Position numbers and translations under genes: made by a program
Assembly (NCBI GenBank): GCA_944333375.1
Contig: CALVKX010000008.1
Location: forward strand, 1-22,082
From: an uncultured Eubacteriales bacterium
GTDB taxonomy: Bacteria > Bacillota_A > Clostridia > Christensenellales > Aristaeellaceae
DNA: 22,082 bases
Direction of reading: 5' to 3'
Notes under the pieces: generated by a model
What the model was told of the DNA's origin: nothing
What the model saw: only the letters and a program-made list of their open reading frames with translations
Database searches by the model: none
Shown: in pieces, positions 15,101 through 21,179 of the stretch
Layout: the number at the start of each line of letters is the position of its first letter
Position numbering within the stretch: position 1 is the stretch's first letter

Positions 15101-16997
15101 GCGGCTGAAGGACGCTGACGCCCCGCATGCGGCCCAGCAGCTCCTGCCGCTTTTGCAGGGGATGGAGCATGCCGCCCACCAGCCGCAGCGCGCTGCCGGG
15201 CGGCAGGATGGTGTCGCTGTCCAGGGTGATGACATAGCGGTAGCGTCCCCTGAGGCTCTCCAGGGGCACGGAGGCGTAGGCGAAGCCGTCCTCCACGGCC
15301 CGCCCGTCGATCAGGCGCAGAAGCGTCTCCAGGCTTCCGCGCTTGCGCTCCCGGCTCATGTAGATGTGGTCGCGGGCGGAAAAGACGCGCTCACGTTGCA
15401 GATAGAAAAAGGGATGGCCCGTGTCCTCGCACAGCGCGCGCACGGCCTGGGAAGCGGCGGAGACGATCTCGCCGTCCCCCGCGAGCGCGCCGGTCAGGCT
15501 GTCCTGAAAATCCCCCAGGAGCATAAAGTGCAGATGCTCGTCGGGGTTGGCCTGATGAAGCACGGAAAGGTGCTTGACCATGGAGATCGCGTGCCGGGCG
15601 TCCATGAGCATGGTGGGGCACACCACGAGCGTCCGGGTGGCCTCGTCCAGCGCCTTTACCTCCATGCGGGGGACCATGCGGGGGTGGAGGCGCCGCAGGA
15701 GAACGGCGATGACGGCCTGCTGGAGGGTATAGAGAAAGACGGCCGCGAAAGCGGGGGAGAGAAATGCGGGAAGCCCCAGCGCCCAGGCGGCGGCGGTCAG
15801 GGCAAAAAAAGCGCCCCAGCTTCCCAGGCGCATCAGTCCGCAGGCCCGCGCGGAAAAAAACAGCCGCGCGCGGCCCGGAAAGCGCGGGGCGCGGAGATAG
15901 CGCAGGAGCTGGCGAAGGCCGTCGTCCATGAGATAGTAGCCCACATGCCCCCGCACCCCCTCTCCGGCTCCCCGCGCCAGCGAGAGCGCGGAGGCGCACA
16001 CCGACAGCTCGGGTTGGGCGCTCCACAGGGCGATGCGGGCCGCCTGCCCGCGGTAGTAGGCACGGCTTTCCTCATCCATGCCGCGGTAGACGGGATCGTC
16101 CGAAAGCGCCCGGTGCACGGGGCTGATCGCTTCCAGCACGCGCTGCCAGGGCGTGCGGCCGATCGCGCGCAGGGAGGTGACGGCGTTGCTGACCCACAGG
16201 CAGCTTTCGGTCTGGTGGGCATGCTCGGCGTGCGCCAGGTCGTCGGCGGACAGGCCGTGCTGGTCAAAATAGCGGTCCAGCCACAGAACCCTTCCCGCTT
16301 CCTCGCCGGCGCGGACCTGGGAGAGCAGGCGCTCCAGAAAGGCGGACTCGTGCTCGCTTCGCCTGAACAGGCGCATGGCCTGACGCTCGCGCCCATGGCG
16401 CAAAAGCCGTTCCACGCGCACGGCGCACATGCGGTAGCGCTGCTCGCGCATGCACTGACGGGCGCTTGCGCACAGGAGCTCCAGAAGCGTCAGACGAAGC
16501 GCCAGCGGCAGGCAGTCGATCTCCTGCACGGCAAAGGGCGACACGTTCTGCCAGGCCTCCACCGCCCGCTCAAAGCGCTCGCGGTCGAAGGCGGCCGCGC
16601 TGTGGCCCATGAGCTCACGGGCAAACAGGCACACACGGGGGATGCCCGCATTTGAACGGGGCAGGCGCGGCGTCCCCTCCAGCGCCAGGCGCAGCGAGGC
16701 GATCTCCTCCTGCAAAAAGCGTCCGTTGTCGCATAGCCAGCGCGCGGCCGGCAGCAGATCCTGCGAGGGAAGGGCGTTTAAAAACCGCACCGGCGCCTCC
16801 AAAGATTTCAAAAGCCTCCTTGGCATGCGGATGCGCGTGCGGCCCCGCCCCTCCGTCTCCGAGGCGAGCGCCTTAAGATGTCCGGGCAGGGCATCATCCA
16901 GGGTCGCGTCCCGGTAGCTCAGGGGCGCGGGCCGGTGCGCTCCCCATGCCAGCAGAAATAAGATCGCCAGTCCGGCCGCCGATATGATCCAATGCAT
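9180..16997 (-). CDS. Cyclic beta-1,2-glucan synthase-like protein (GT84, GH189-like, GH94)
   Basis: This 2,605-residue membrane protein matches the NdvB/ChvB family, which uses UDP-glucose to build and cyclise beta-1,2-glucan. After an N-terminal membrane segment (about 3-20) comes a helical region with the family-like PRVCLFARELMGHS. A second membrane region is at about 390-440. The GT84 glycosyltransferase has D593-S-D595 and the acceptor motif LHRWTRGDWQ near residue 735. Further membrane helices lie at about 770-920. From about 945 to 1300 is the glycoamylase-like (GH189) cyclisation domain (EPNKGISHRTSPTNIGL, SHMAHHQGMI). Beta-sandwich regions and a C-terminal GH94 phosphorylase-type domain follow, with D2298-W-N-D2301 near its active site. 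The length is slightly below the ~2,800 residues of proteobacterial members. GGAGG lies upstream of the ATG. No transporter or glucan-modifying gene adjoins it. Product identity is inferred; a linear or different beta-glucan is possible. Confidence 0.88.
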   Translation of the reverse strand: MHWIISAAGLAILFLLAWGAHRPAPLSYRDATLDDALPGHLKALASETEGRGRTRIRMPRRLLKSLEAPVRFLNALPSQDLLPAARWLCDNGRFLQEEIASLRLALEGTPRLPRSNAGIPRVCLFARELMGHSAAAFDRERFERAVEAWQNVSPFAVQEIDCLPLALRLTLLELLCASARQCMREQRYRMCAVRVERLLRHGRERQAMRLFRRSEHESAFLERLLSQVRAGEEAGRVLWLDRYFDQHGLSADDLAHAEHAHQTESCLWVSNAVTSLRAIGRTPWQRVLEAISPVHRALSDDPVYRGMDEESRAYYRGQAARIALWSAQPELSVCASALSLARGAGEGVRGHVGYYLMDDGLRQLLRYLRAPRFPGRARLFFSARACGLMRLGSWGAFFALTAAAWALGLPAFLSPAFAAVFLYTLQQAVIAVLLRRLHPRMVPRMEVKALDEATRTLVVCPTMLMDARHAISMVKHLSVLHQANPDEHLHFMLLGDFQDSLTGALAGDGEIVSAASQAVRALCEDTGHPFFYLQRERVFSARDHIYMSRERKRGSLETLLRLIDGRAVEDGFAYASVPLESLRGRYRYVITLDSDTILPPGSALRLVGGMLHPLQKRQELLGRMRGVSVLQPRMEIAPHTVGSRLSLYLGGRGGADPYNALSADLWQDLYRRGTFMGKGIIDPAPFLDATVDHVLPGCVLSHDLLEGELAGCAMASDITLYDGNPKALRGFLYRLHRWTRGDWQLLPYVLFLFPRHQRPPRRALDSIGRHKIWQNLLRSLVAPLRVLLVAWGALSGQTWLVLCALILPELPYALPAGLRGLPPLLVRLAVLPCEAGMAADAIARTLYRLWFSRRQLLAWTTAAQLARPSARPPMLFFYLNMFAGAAVAGLSLLPGGAVAAGMAAGALWAAFPFVLPFLEQPCDPAPRPTEYMREVLGRVAKETLTFFETAMTDDDHALPPDNVQIEPNKGISHRTSPTNIGLYLCALIASERLRLLSPDEMAQRMEQTLATLEALPKWEGHLYNWYDTRTLEPLEPRFVSSVDSGNLAACLLTCAQGIRVLLPELSAAYHRLAARLDALAQAMRFSALFDAEAELFRIGVHPQDGSPSAGHYDLLASESRLLSFVAIMLRQVPLRHWYRLGRMYTRLQGGQTLISYSGTMFEYLMPLLFQPLVSGTMLSGVCRAAVRAQERRRRGGVFGVSESGYYAFDPNLYYLYKAFGLPRLSLDPKQSCEVIAPYATFLALAVDLRGAFQNLLRLQTLGMEGPLGLFEAADFSPERTGGQPMRIVRSHMAHHQGMILLAVCNALEDGYIARLFSELPRAQAYRLLLEEKACRARGLIRRPLRRTAREPVSPAASAQRAAEPMRFPIDAHLLHGAGTTWLIDAQGGGYLSRNGIMLTRFFESCRLPGGMRFYLRDSQSGAYWNASDPGLSQTVSFETAQAVFSHERFQVESELRLFVNPLDGAALACLTLKNRSGMERMMEVCSYLEPALAPRRDDEAHPAFQNLFIRTGRLGKYGVAAMRRPRGPAEGTRRLWHLMATDASLTVMRVQTDRTAFLGRGRTFYAPRALELPISAVADTVGDMIEPCLSLRAQFVLPPGGRLQFVFSTHLAGEGEAPGAFLERYGQIDGALRAYGPALTRGLVTARYLGLSAGMLNAVSRLVGALCYTGQPFQFRWAAENVLPPDALWSMGISGDLPILLVECRQDNDLSLVQLLLKAHAWYRMHGLWIDLVLAVTQPSGYGHPLRERLSALAQSCHSHELIGKESGIHLFDSLTREQLALLRASARAVFSTDGGTLADQLRALELTVRARPLYACRPGGEWKQALPETDALRFDNGYGGFTREGDYQITLPSGRQTPAPWCNPLCSEHFGTLAGESGLIFTYAGNSHTGRLTRWPNDSVTPRGEENFFLRDTEHRLLWSVTRQPLGHNMPVRVTHAPGETLYECSAYGIYCRMSCFTDGEDAIGARVIQLRNDGPQARSLTLMHTCVFSPGALPAAAQLTALSRMEGGVLAENPCMDGVACLCGIDPPASMSTTMSSGVFQGLWGVAPAALCAGENLPSDSGDTAVLCFDLRLKAGQTVTLTSALAFCANTEKLLEALGRFRQDGPTLRLHAVRQRWEEMLGALRFDLPDPAMSLMLGRWLPYQVQAARLWMRAGFYQAGGAYGFRDQLQDMLSLLHTQPDTVRAHLLECAAHQFEEGDVQHWWHPPRLGVRTRISDDRLFLPYVTALYVQVTGDASVLGQEVPYLHGEPLAEGERERLFTPEVSEVSEPLRLHCLRAIDLTPTGAHGLPLMGGGDWNDGMDRVGGENGESVWLGMFLCEVLRLFAPLLEPPEARRLLERRDALLASLDRYAWDGAWYLRAWYDDGTRLGGAGGTECRIDLLPQVWGVLCGVSRDRCALAMDSAWRALYEPDIGILKLFSPPFQGEEQPGYIAAYLPGVRENGGQYTHAACWAVAALHQLGQDARAWELASSLLPVHRCATRQLALRYRVEPYALAADVYANPQQRGRGGWTWYTGSASWLQYVVLTQLLGFQKSANVLRFRPVAPPGWDDLRVTYRFGASTYHLRASRDCPFPSADGEQLRDGRLILVDDGRIHEAVFPLRG

Positions 16998-17169
16998 CAG
17001 GCAAACCTCCGCTATTCTGTACGGAGGCTAGTGTGTGCAGAGAATGGGAAAGTGATGTATTCTCCGAACTGATCTGTGCGGCAAGCGACAGGCTGAACAG
17101 GCCCATCACGCCCCAGACGAGGGCAAGCAGGCCGGCAATGAGCAAAATTCCGGTCAGACAGGGCAGCAT
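16894..17169 (-). CDS. Small membrane protein overlapping the glucan synthase start
   Basis: This 91-codon frame starts at 17169 with a very good site (AAGGAAGGA, 6 bases upstream). The first ~30 residues form a clear hydrophobic segment (LTGILLIAGLLALVWGVMGLF), followed by a polar S/T-rich stretch. The last ~34 codons run, in another frame, over the first 104 bases of the glucan synthase gene and look like frame-shifted sequence. The glucan synthase ribosome binding site lies inside this frame, so the two may be translationally coupled. It is not recognised as a known family. The upstream half looks real. The tail may result from natural overlap or from a sequencing indel that removed an earlier stop. 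Confidence 0.5.
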   Translation of the reverse strand: MLPCLTGILLIAGLLALVWGVMGLFSLSLAAQISSENTSLSHSLHTLASVQNSGGLPDALDHIGGRTGDLISAGMGSAPARAPELPGRDPG

Positions 17170-17351
17170 GGCAGATCCTTCCTTGCGTTCAAAGCGGGGA
17201 GGCGGAAGAAGGCGCCGTTTTTCTTCACGTCCGATCCCTTTGTCTTTTTAGACGTGCCAGAGCCGGGAAAGGTTGCTCCCCCAAAAATCATTTTTCGCGC
17301 TCGGCGCGGGAGCGGCGGGAGGGGAAAATGTAAAATCTCTCCTGAGCTCGG

Positions 17352-17380
17352 TTGCCTGCTTGGCGGCTTTGTGCTACAAT
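17352..17380 (+). promoter_or_regulatory. SigA-type promoter of the secreted Ig-like protein gene
   Basis: TTGCCT (17352-17357), a 17-base spacer and TACAAT (17375-17380) form a good housekeeping promoter about 83 bases before the start codon. No matching minus-strand promoter for the divergent small membrane gene was found in 17170-17463. Confidence 0.68.
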
Positions 17381-17394
17381 AAGAAAAGCAATTC

Positions 17395-17422
17395 GCCCGG
17401 GACGGCGTGTTGTGTCCGGGGC
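17395..17422 (+). promoter_or_regulatory. Leader hairpin upstream of the secreted Ig-like protein
   Basis: GCCCGGGAC (17395-17403) pairs with GTCCGGGGC (17414-17422) at 8 of 9 positions around a 10-base loop, beginning a few bases after the predicted transcription start. No T-run follows. It may affect mRNA stability; no riboswitch class was recognised. Confidence 0.35.
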
Positions 17423-17463
17423 CTTAAGCAATATGCTGTGCTTGTTGTTAAGGATGTGATGTC

Positions 17464-18990
17464 ATGCGAAAGGCGATCCTGTGTCTGCTTTTGTTCCTGC
17501 TTATGCTGATCGGTGTGCCGGCCCTGGCGGAAACCTACGTATTTGACGAGCTCTATGCCACCATGGAGATGCCGGAGGGCTACATTGTCCTTACCGCAGC
17601 CAACCTTGCGGATTATGCCGACTGGCTGGAGGCGCGCGGCTCGTCCACGGAGGAGACCGCCAACGATTTTCTCAGCCGTGGCGTGCTCCTGCAGGCCTGG
17701 ACGGAGGAAAACGACGCCTGCTTTGAGCTGCGCGCCGTGCAGAACGACCGCTCCGCCTCCATCTTTGACGTCAACGAGCAGACCACCGATGTGCGCGGCA
17801 CCTACCGCACCAGCCACTATCCCAAAAATGAATACGAGGGCTACGAATTTACCACCTCGGAGTGGAAAAATACCGACAACGGGCGCTTTCTGGTGCTTCG
17901 CTACACCCGCCGTGACAACGGGGAGATCCTCTATCGTGGCCTGATGCGCCGAACCATCCGCAACGGCTATGAGATCGATTTCGACATGCAGATCTACGGA
18001 CGCTCCGTGACCAACAAGGACAACAACAACCTCAACAAGATCTGGGAGACCTTCACCTTTGTGGAAGTTCTGCCCATGCCGCCGCGGGCCAGTGCCAGGA
18101 TCAACATCTCCGACGAACCGCCCGTGGAAACCAACGAGCAGGATTTTGAAATCGAGGGCACCGCTTCCGAAGGCGTGTCCCTGACAGCCGTGGTGATGGG
18201 CCTGAGCTATCCCGAGCCCATCGTGACCGAGGCGACCGTAGGCAAGAACGGGAAATTCTCCCTGCCCATCCGCCTGCCCCGCGAGGGGGTGTTCCTCATC
18301 ACCATCACGGGCGAATACCAGGGCGAGGAGGTCGTGGAGCTGGCCTATCCCGTCACCTATCAACGCACGCTGCTTACCGTCAACTTCACCACCAAGCCCG
18401 GGACGACCGCCTCTCAGGATGAGATCGAGTTTGCCGGAACCGCCGAGCCCAGCGCCAGTATTCAGGTCTTTTTGAACGGCGAGGACGTGCTGTCCAAGAA
18501 GGTCACCAGCGCCGGAAAATTCAGCTTTTCGCTGGATGTTGAGGAGGAGGGAAGCTATGAGGCGGTGCTGGTGTTCAGCAAAAAGGACCTCGCCGACCGC
18601 CGCTTCACCTTCAACTTTAATCGCAAGTGGACACAGGAAGACATGATGGATTACCTGAACAAGCAGGCCATCTCGCCCTCCTACAGCCAGCTGGTCAGCA
18701 AGATGCAGGAGTACGAAGGCCGCATCATGGACTACAAGGCCTACATCACCGATATCAGCCAGAGCGGGGACGTCTACATCATCCGCATGGCGCTCAACCG
18801 CAAAAACAGCGAGTACAGCAACATCATTCTCGTCACCTCCGACGAGGCGCCTTCCTTCCAGGTCGATGAGCGCGTGATGATGTACGGCACCTGCGCAGGC
18901 ATGTCCCTGAGCACGGGCGTGGAGGGCGAGGAGGACGATAACGAAAGCTATCCCTGCTTTGAGCTGCTGATGTTCGCTTCGCTGGAATAG
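17464..18990 (+). CDS. Secreted protein with two Ig-like domains and a C-terminal OB-like domain, function unknown
   Basis: This 508-residue protein has a signal peptide (about 1-22, cleavage after ALA). Residues 23-210 form a domain that was not recognised, beginning with a stretch (YVFDELYATMEMPEGYIVLTA) of the kind seen in small secreted lipid- or stress-related proteins. Two similar beta-sandwich modules follow at about 212-303 and 304-392, each with an EGTA/AGTAEP turn, a GKFS strand and a YP or FNFN end, as in bacterial Ig-like repeats. The C-terminal ~115 residues (EYEGRIMDYKAYITDISQ, then VYIIRMAL, then ERVMMYGTCAG) look like an OB-fold. No catalytic motif is evident; an extracellular binding role is likely. 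AAGGA lies 9 bases before the ATG. It has its own promoter and terminator, so it is monocistronic. Confidence 0.85.
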   Translation: MRKAILCLLLFLLMLIGVPALAETYVFDELYATMEMPEGYIVLTAANLADYADWLEARGSSTEETANDFLSRGVLLQAWTEENDACFELRAVQNDRSASIFDVNEQTTDVRGTYRTSHYPKNEYEGYEFTTSEWKNTDNGRFLVLRYTRRDNGEILYRGLMRRTIRNGYEIDFDMQIYGRSVTNKDNNNLNKIWETFTFVEVLPMPPRASARINISDEPPVETNEQDFEIEGTASEGVSLTAVVMGLSYPEPIVTEATVGKNGKFSLPIRLPREGVFLITITGEYQGEEVVELAYPVTYQRTLLTVNFTTKPGTTASQDEIEFAGTAEPSASIQVFLNGEDVLSKKVTSAGKFSFSLDVEEEGSYEAVLVFSKKDLADRRFTFNFNRKWTQEDMMDYLNKQAISPSYSQLVSKMQEYEGRIMDYKAYITDISQSGDVYIIRMALNRKNSEYSNIILVTSDEAPSFQVDERVMMYGTCAGMSLSTGVEGEEDDNESYPCFELLMFASLE

Positions 18991-19017
18991 AGCAGTATCT
19001 GAAAACAGGCATCCGAT

Positions 19018-19053
19018 CGGCCGCCTCGGGACGTGAGGCGGCCGTTCTTTTTT
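19018..19053 (+). terminator. Intrinsic terminator of the secreted Ig-like protein gene
   Basis: CGGCCGCCTC (19018-19027) and GAGGCGGCCG (19035-19044) form a perfect 10-bp stem with a 7-base loop, followed by TTCTTTTTT. Confidence 0.88.
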
Positions 19054-19071
19054 GAGAAAAATAAGAGATTT

Positions 19072-19088
19072 TGTAACACAACTGTGAC
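19072..19088. promoter_or_regulatory. WalR-like direct repeat upstream of the thioredoxin reductase-like gene
   Basis: TGTAAC (19072-19077), five bases, then TGTGAC (19083-19088) matches the WalR box consensus TGTWAH-N5-TGTWAH with one mismatch. It lies 16 bases upstream of the -35 box, a position suited to activation. Assignment to WalR is inference; no WalR gene is in the window. Confidence 0.3.
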
Positions 19089-19104
19089 ATTTGTTAGAAA
19101 ACCC

Positions 19105-19133
19105 TTGTGTTTTGGTAATGGTTTTGATATACT
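19105..19133 (+). promoter_or_regulatory. SigA-type promoter of the thioredoxin reductase-like gene
   Basis: TTGTGT (19105-19110), a 17-base spacer and TATACT (19128-19133) give a leader of about 40 bases before the start at 19180. Confidence 0.72.
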
Positions 19134-19179
19134 TTACGAAGGCATAGGATTGTTGGACGCCATGCCGCGGGAGGCTGGA

Positions 19180-20034
19180 ATGACAGATATTGCAATCGTT
19201 GGAAAGGGTCCGGCAGGCTGGTCCTGCGCCATGACCGCACGGATGCGCGGCCTCACGGCGACGGTCATTGCGCCCGCGAATGATGCGGGTTTTCTCAGGG
19301 CAGCCGAGCGCATTGACAACTATCCCGGTATGCCGCAGGCGTCGGGGGAGAGCATGCTGGAGAGCTTCCGCAGCCAGGCGCTCGGCCTGGGCGCTGAGGA
19401 GCGAGCGGGGATGGTCCGGCAGATCATGCCCTCGGGAAACGGCTTCATGCTCCTGGTGGAAAACGACGTGCTGGAAGCGCGGACCGTGGTCCTGGCCATG
19501 GGCGCCGCCCGTCCCGCGCTGCTGCCCGGCGAGGAGGAACAGGTCGGACGGGGCGTGAGCTACTGCGCCACGTGCGATGGCATGTTCTACCGCGGAAAGC
19601 GCATCGCGGTGCTCTCGGGATGCGCTCAGGGGGTGGAGGAAAGCGCCTTTCTGGCCGGCCTGGCGGGCGAGGTGGACTACTACTCGCTCAAGGGACACGA
19701 CCGCACCGGCCTTGACGCACGGATCAGGCTTATGGAGGAAAAGCCGCGGGCCATTTCGCGCGACGGCGAGGCCCTGGTTCTTGAGACGGATCAGGGAGAG
19801 CGTCGATATGACGGCATTTTTATCTTCCGCGCGGCGGTTGCGCTGTCCATGCTGCTGGCGGATCTGAGGACGGAGGGCAGCTACATCCCCGTGGACAGGG
19901 GGATGTGCACCAACATTCCCGGCGTGTTCGCGGCGGGGGACTGCACCGGAAAACCCCTGCAGGTGCCCAAGGCAGTGGGCGAGGGAAACGTGGCCGCCAT
20001 CAGCGCCGCGGAATATATTGCGAAACGTGGATGA
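19180..20034 (+). CDS. Thioredoxin reductase-like flavoprotein lacking typical NADPH motifs
   Basis: This 284-residue cytosolic protein has the thioredoxin reductase fold. An N-terminal FAD-binding motif (IVGKGPAG, residues 6-13), the redox pair C129-A-T-C132 and the C-terminal FAD motif GVFAAGDCTGKPLQVPKAVGEG (from 248) are all present. The GGGxSAxE NADPH motif is replaced by VLSGCAQGVEE (144-154), and the HRRxxxR phosphate-binding motif is missing (YYSLKGHDR). This pattern resembles ferredoxin-dependent flavin thioredoxin reductases of clostridia rather than the NADPH-dependent enzyme, so ferredoxin or flavodoxin may be the electron donor. CGGGAGG lies 5 bases before the ATG at 19180. Upstream in-frame codons lie in the promoter region and were rejected. 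No thioredoxin gene adjoins it. It has its own promoter and may be followed by the next two genes on one transcript. Confidence 0.85.
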   Translation: MTDIAIVGKGPAGWSCAMTARMRGLTATVIAPANDAGFLRAAERIDNYPGMPQASGESMLESFRSQALGLGAEERAGMVRQIMPSGNGFMLLVENDVLEARTVVLAMGAARPALLPGEEEQVGRGVSYCATCDGMFYRGKRIAVLSGCAQGVEESAFLAGLAGEVDYYSLKGHDRTGLDARIRLMEEKPRAISRDGEALVLETDQGERRYDGIFIFRAAVALSMLLADLRTEGSYIPVDRGMCTNIPGVFAAGDCTGKPLQVPKAVGEGNVAAISAAEYIAKRG

Positions 20035-20044
20035 ATCATCCACG
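20026..20044. promoter_or_regulatory. 19-bp perfect palindrome spanning the thioredoxin reductase-like stop codon
   Basis: CGTGGATGAATCATCCACG is perfectly symmetric around one central base and covers the TGA stop at 20032-20034. No T-run follows. It could be a protein-binding site controlling the next gene (start at 20117) or an mRNA-processing hairpin. Confidence 0.45.
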
Positions 20045-20116
20045 CTCGCGCGTTATATCAGCGTACCGAACCGGCGAGGAAAGCCGATTTGCATGACATG
20101 GAGGAGGATGACCAAA

Positions 20117-21163
20117 ATGATGAATCGCACCGTACGGAAGGTGATCTCCCTGGCGGCGGCCCTGTGCCTGGCGCTGGCTGTTGGCACGGGTGCCGTGGCT
20201 GAGACGGCTCAGAATGTGGCGGACTTTGAGGCGCTGATCCCGCTGATGGACCTGGTGAGCGCGGCCTCGCAGTATTCCCCCAACGCGCCCGAGAGCGTTC
20301 CCGGCGCGGACGGCGTGTTGACCGTTTCCTTTACCGACGCATTTTTCAAAGTAGGACAGACCTATGGCGCCGAGGTGGGCATCACCTCCGCGATGCTGGG
20401 TGACACCAATGCCCAGGCCGAGCTGCTTGGCAAGATCTTTGCCGCGCAGATCCCGCAGCTTGAGCCCGTGGTGATGACCGATGACATCAACGGCTTCATC
20501 GGCTTCCATCCCGTCACCGTCAACAGCGGCGCGGACAGCGCCACGGTGCAGATCATCGGCGAGATCTACCTCGCGGACAAGCCTATGCGCCAGATGAGCG
20601 AGGCGGATTACAGCAGGATTCAGTGGCTGGAGCGCGCGGTGTTCACCTTCCAGAGCGACGCGACCGCGCTCAACGGCTTCCGCCTGATGGGCTTCTCCGT
20701 GGGCACCGACCTTGCGCTGGAGGACGCCATGCAGGGCTATTTCGATCAGATCGCCGTGGAGTATGAGAGCCATCTGGGCTTCACGCTGCTCTATCCCTCG
20801 GTGTTCACCGACGATCTGCTGGTGGAGAGCGATGACGGCGTTTCCGCCGCTCTGCCGGACGGGAGCGCGAGCTTCTCGGCCAAGCGCATCGACAACACCA
20901 ACGGCGCCAACCTGACCGATTATGTCGGCATCATCGCCAACGGAATCACCGGCAGCACCTCGACCATCAACGAGGAATCCCAGTACGGCACGGTGGCCTA
21001 TACCACCGAGGACGGCTACTACGTCTTTGAGGTCTACATCGTGACCGACCGCTACATCTACCGCGCGGAGCTGCGCTTCCTGACCACGCTGATGAGCCAG
21101 TACAGCATGTACACCTCGTACCTTGAGAACAGCTTCGTCGCCAACGAGCTCTATCAGGGCTGA
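20117..21163 (+). CDS. Secreted protein of unknown function
   Basis: This 348-residue protein has a signal peptide (basic start, hydrophobic core, cleavage after AVA at about residue 28). The mature protein is acidic and appears as two parts. The first (about 30-225) carries VLTVSFTDAFFKVGQTYG. The second (about 235-348) begins SHLGFTLLYPSVFTDDLLVE and ends in YRAELRFLTTLMSQYSMYTSYLENSF, a layout loosely like PsbP/DcrB-type domains. No catalytic residues or lipobox are evident and the family was not recognised. GGAGGAGG lies 9 bases before the ATG at 20117; a second ATG follows directly. There is no clear promoter in the 82 bases after the flavoprotein stop, and the next gene follows after 16 bases, so it probably sits in an operon. 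Confidence 0.85.
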   Translation: MMNRTVRKVISLAAALCLALAVGTGAVAETAQNVADFEALIPLMDLVSAASQYSPNAPESVPGADGVLTVSFTDAFFKVGQTYGAEVGITSAMLGDTNAQAELLGKIFAAQIPQLEPVVMTDDINGFIGFHPVTVNSGADSATVQIIGEIYLADKPMRQMSEADYSRIQWLERAVFTFQSDATALNGFRLMGFSVGTDLALEDAMQGYFDQIAVEYESHLGFTLLYPSVFTDDLLVESDDGVSAALPDGSASFSAKRIDNTNGANLTDYVGIIANGITGSTSTINEESQYGTVAYTTEDGYYVFEVYIVTDRYIYRAELRFLTTLMSQYSMYTSYLENSFVANELYQG

Positions 21164-21179
21164 GCAAAGGAGCGTCCAA

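Noticed and set aside
9426..16655. Very long plus-strand open frames (916 and 1,489 codons) opposite the glucan synthase
   Set aside because: Their composition is antisense-like (rich in A, G, H, Q and R), with no domains; the minus-strand frame carries all family motifs.
19033..19179. N-terminal extension of the thioredoxin reductase-like protein
   Set aside because: The extension covers a terminator arm, the promoter and the leader; the ATG at 19180 has a ribosome binding site and the FAD motif begins just after it.
17374..20043. An 889-codon minus-strand frame opposite the secreted protein and the flavoprotein
   Set aside because: It crosses two promoters and a terminator and lies antisense to two genes with good starts.
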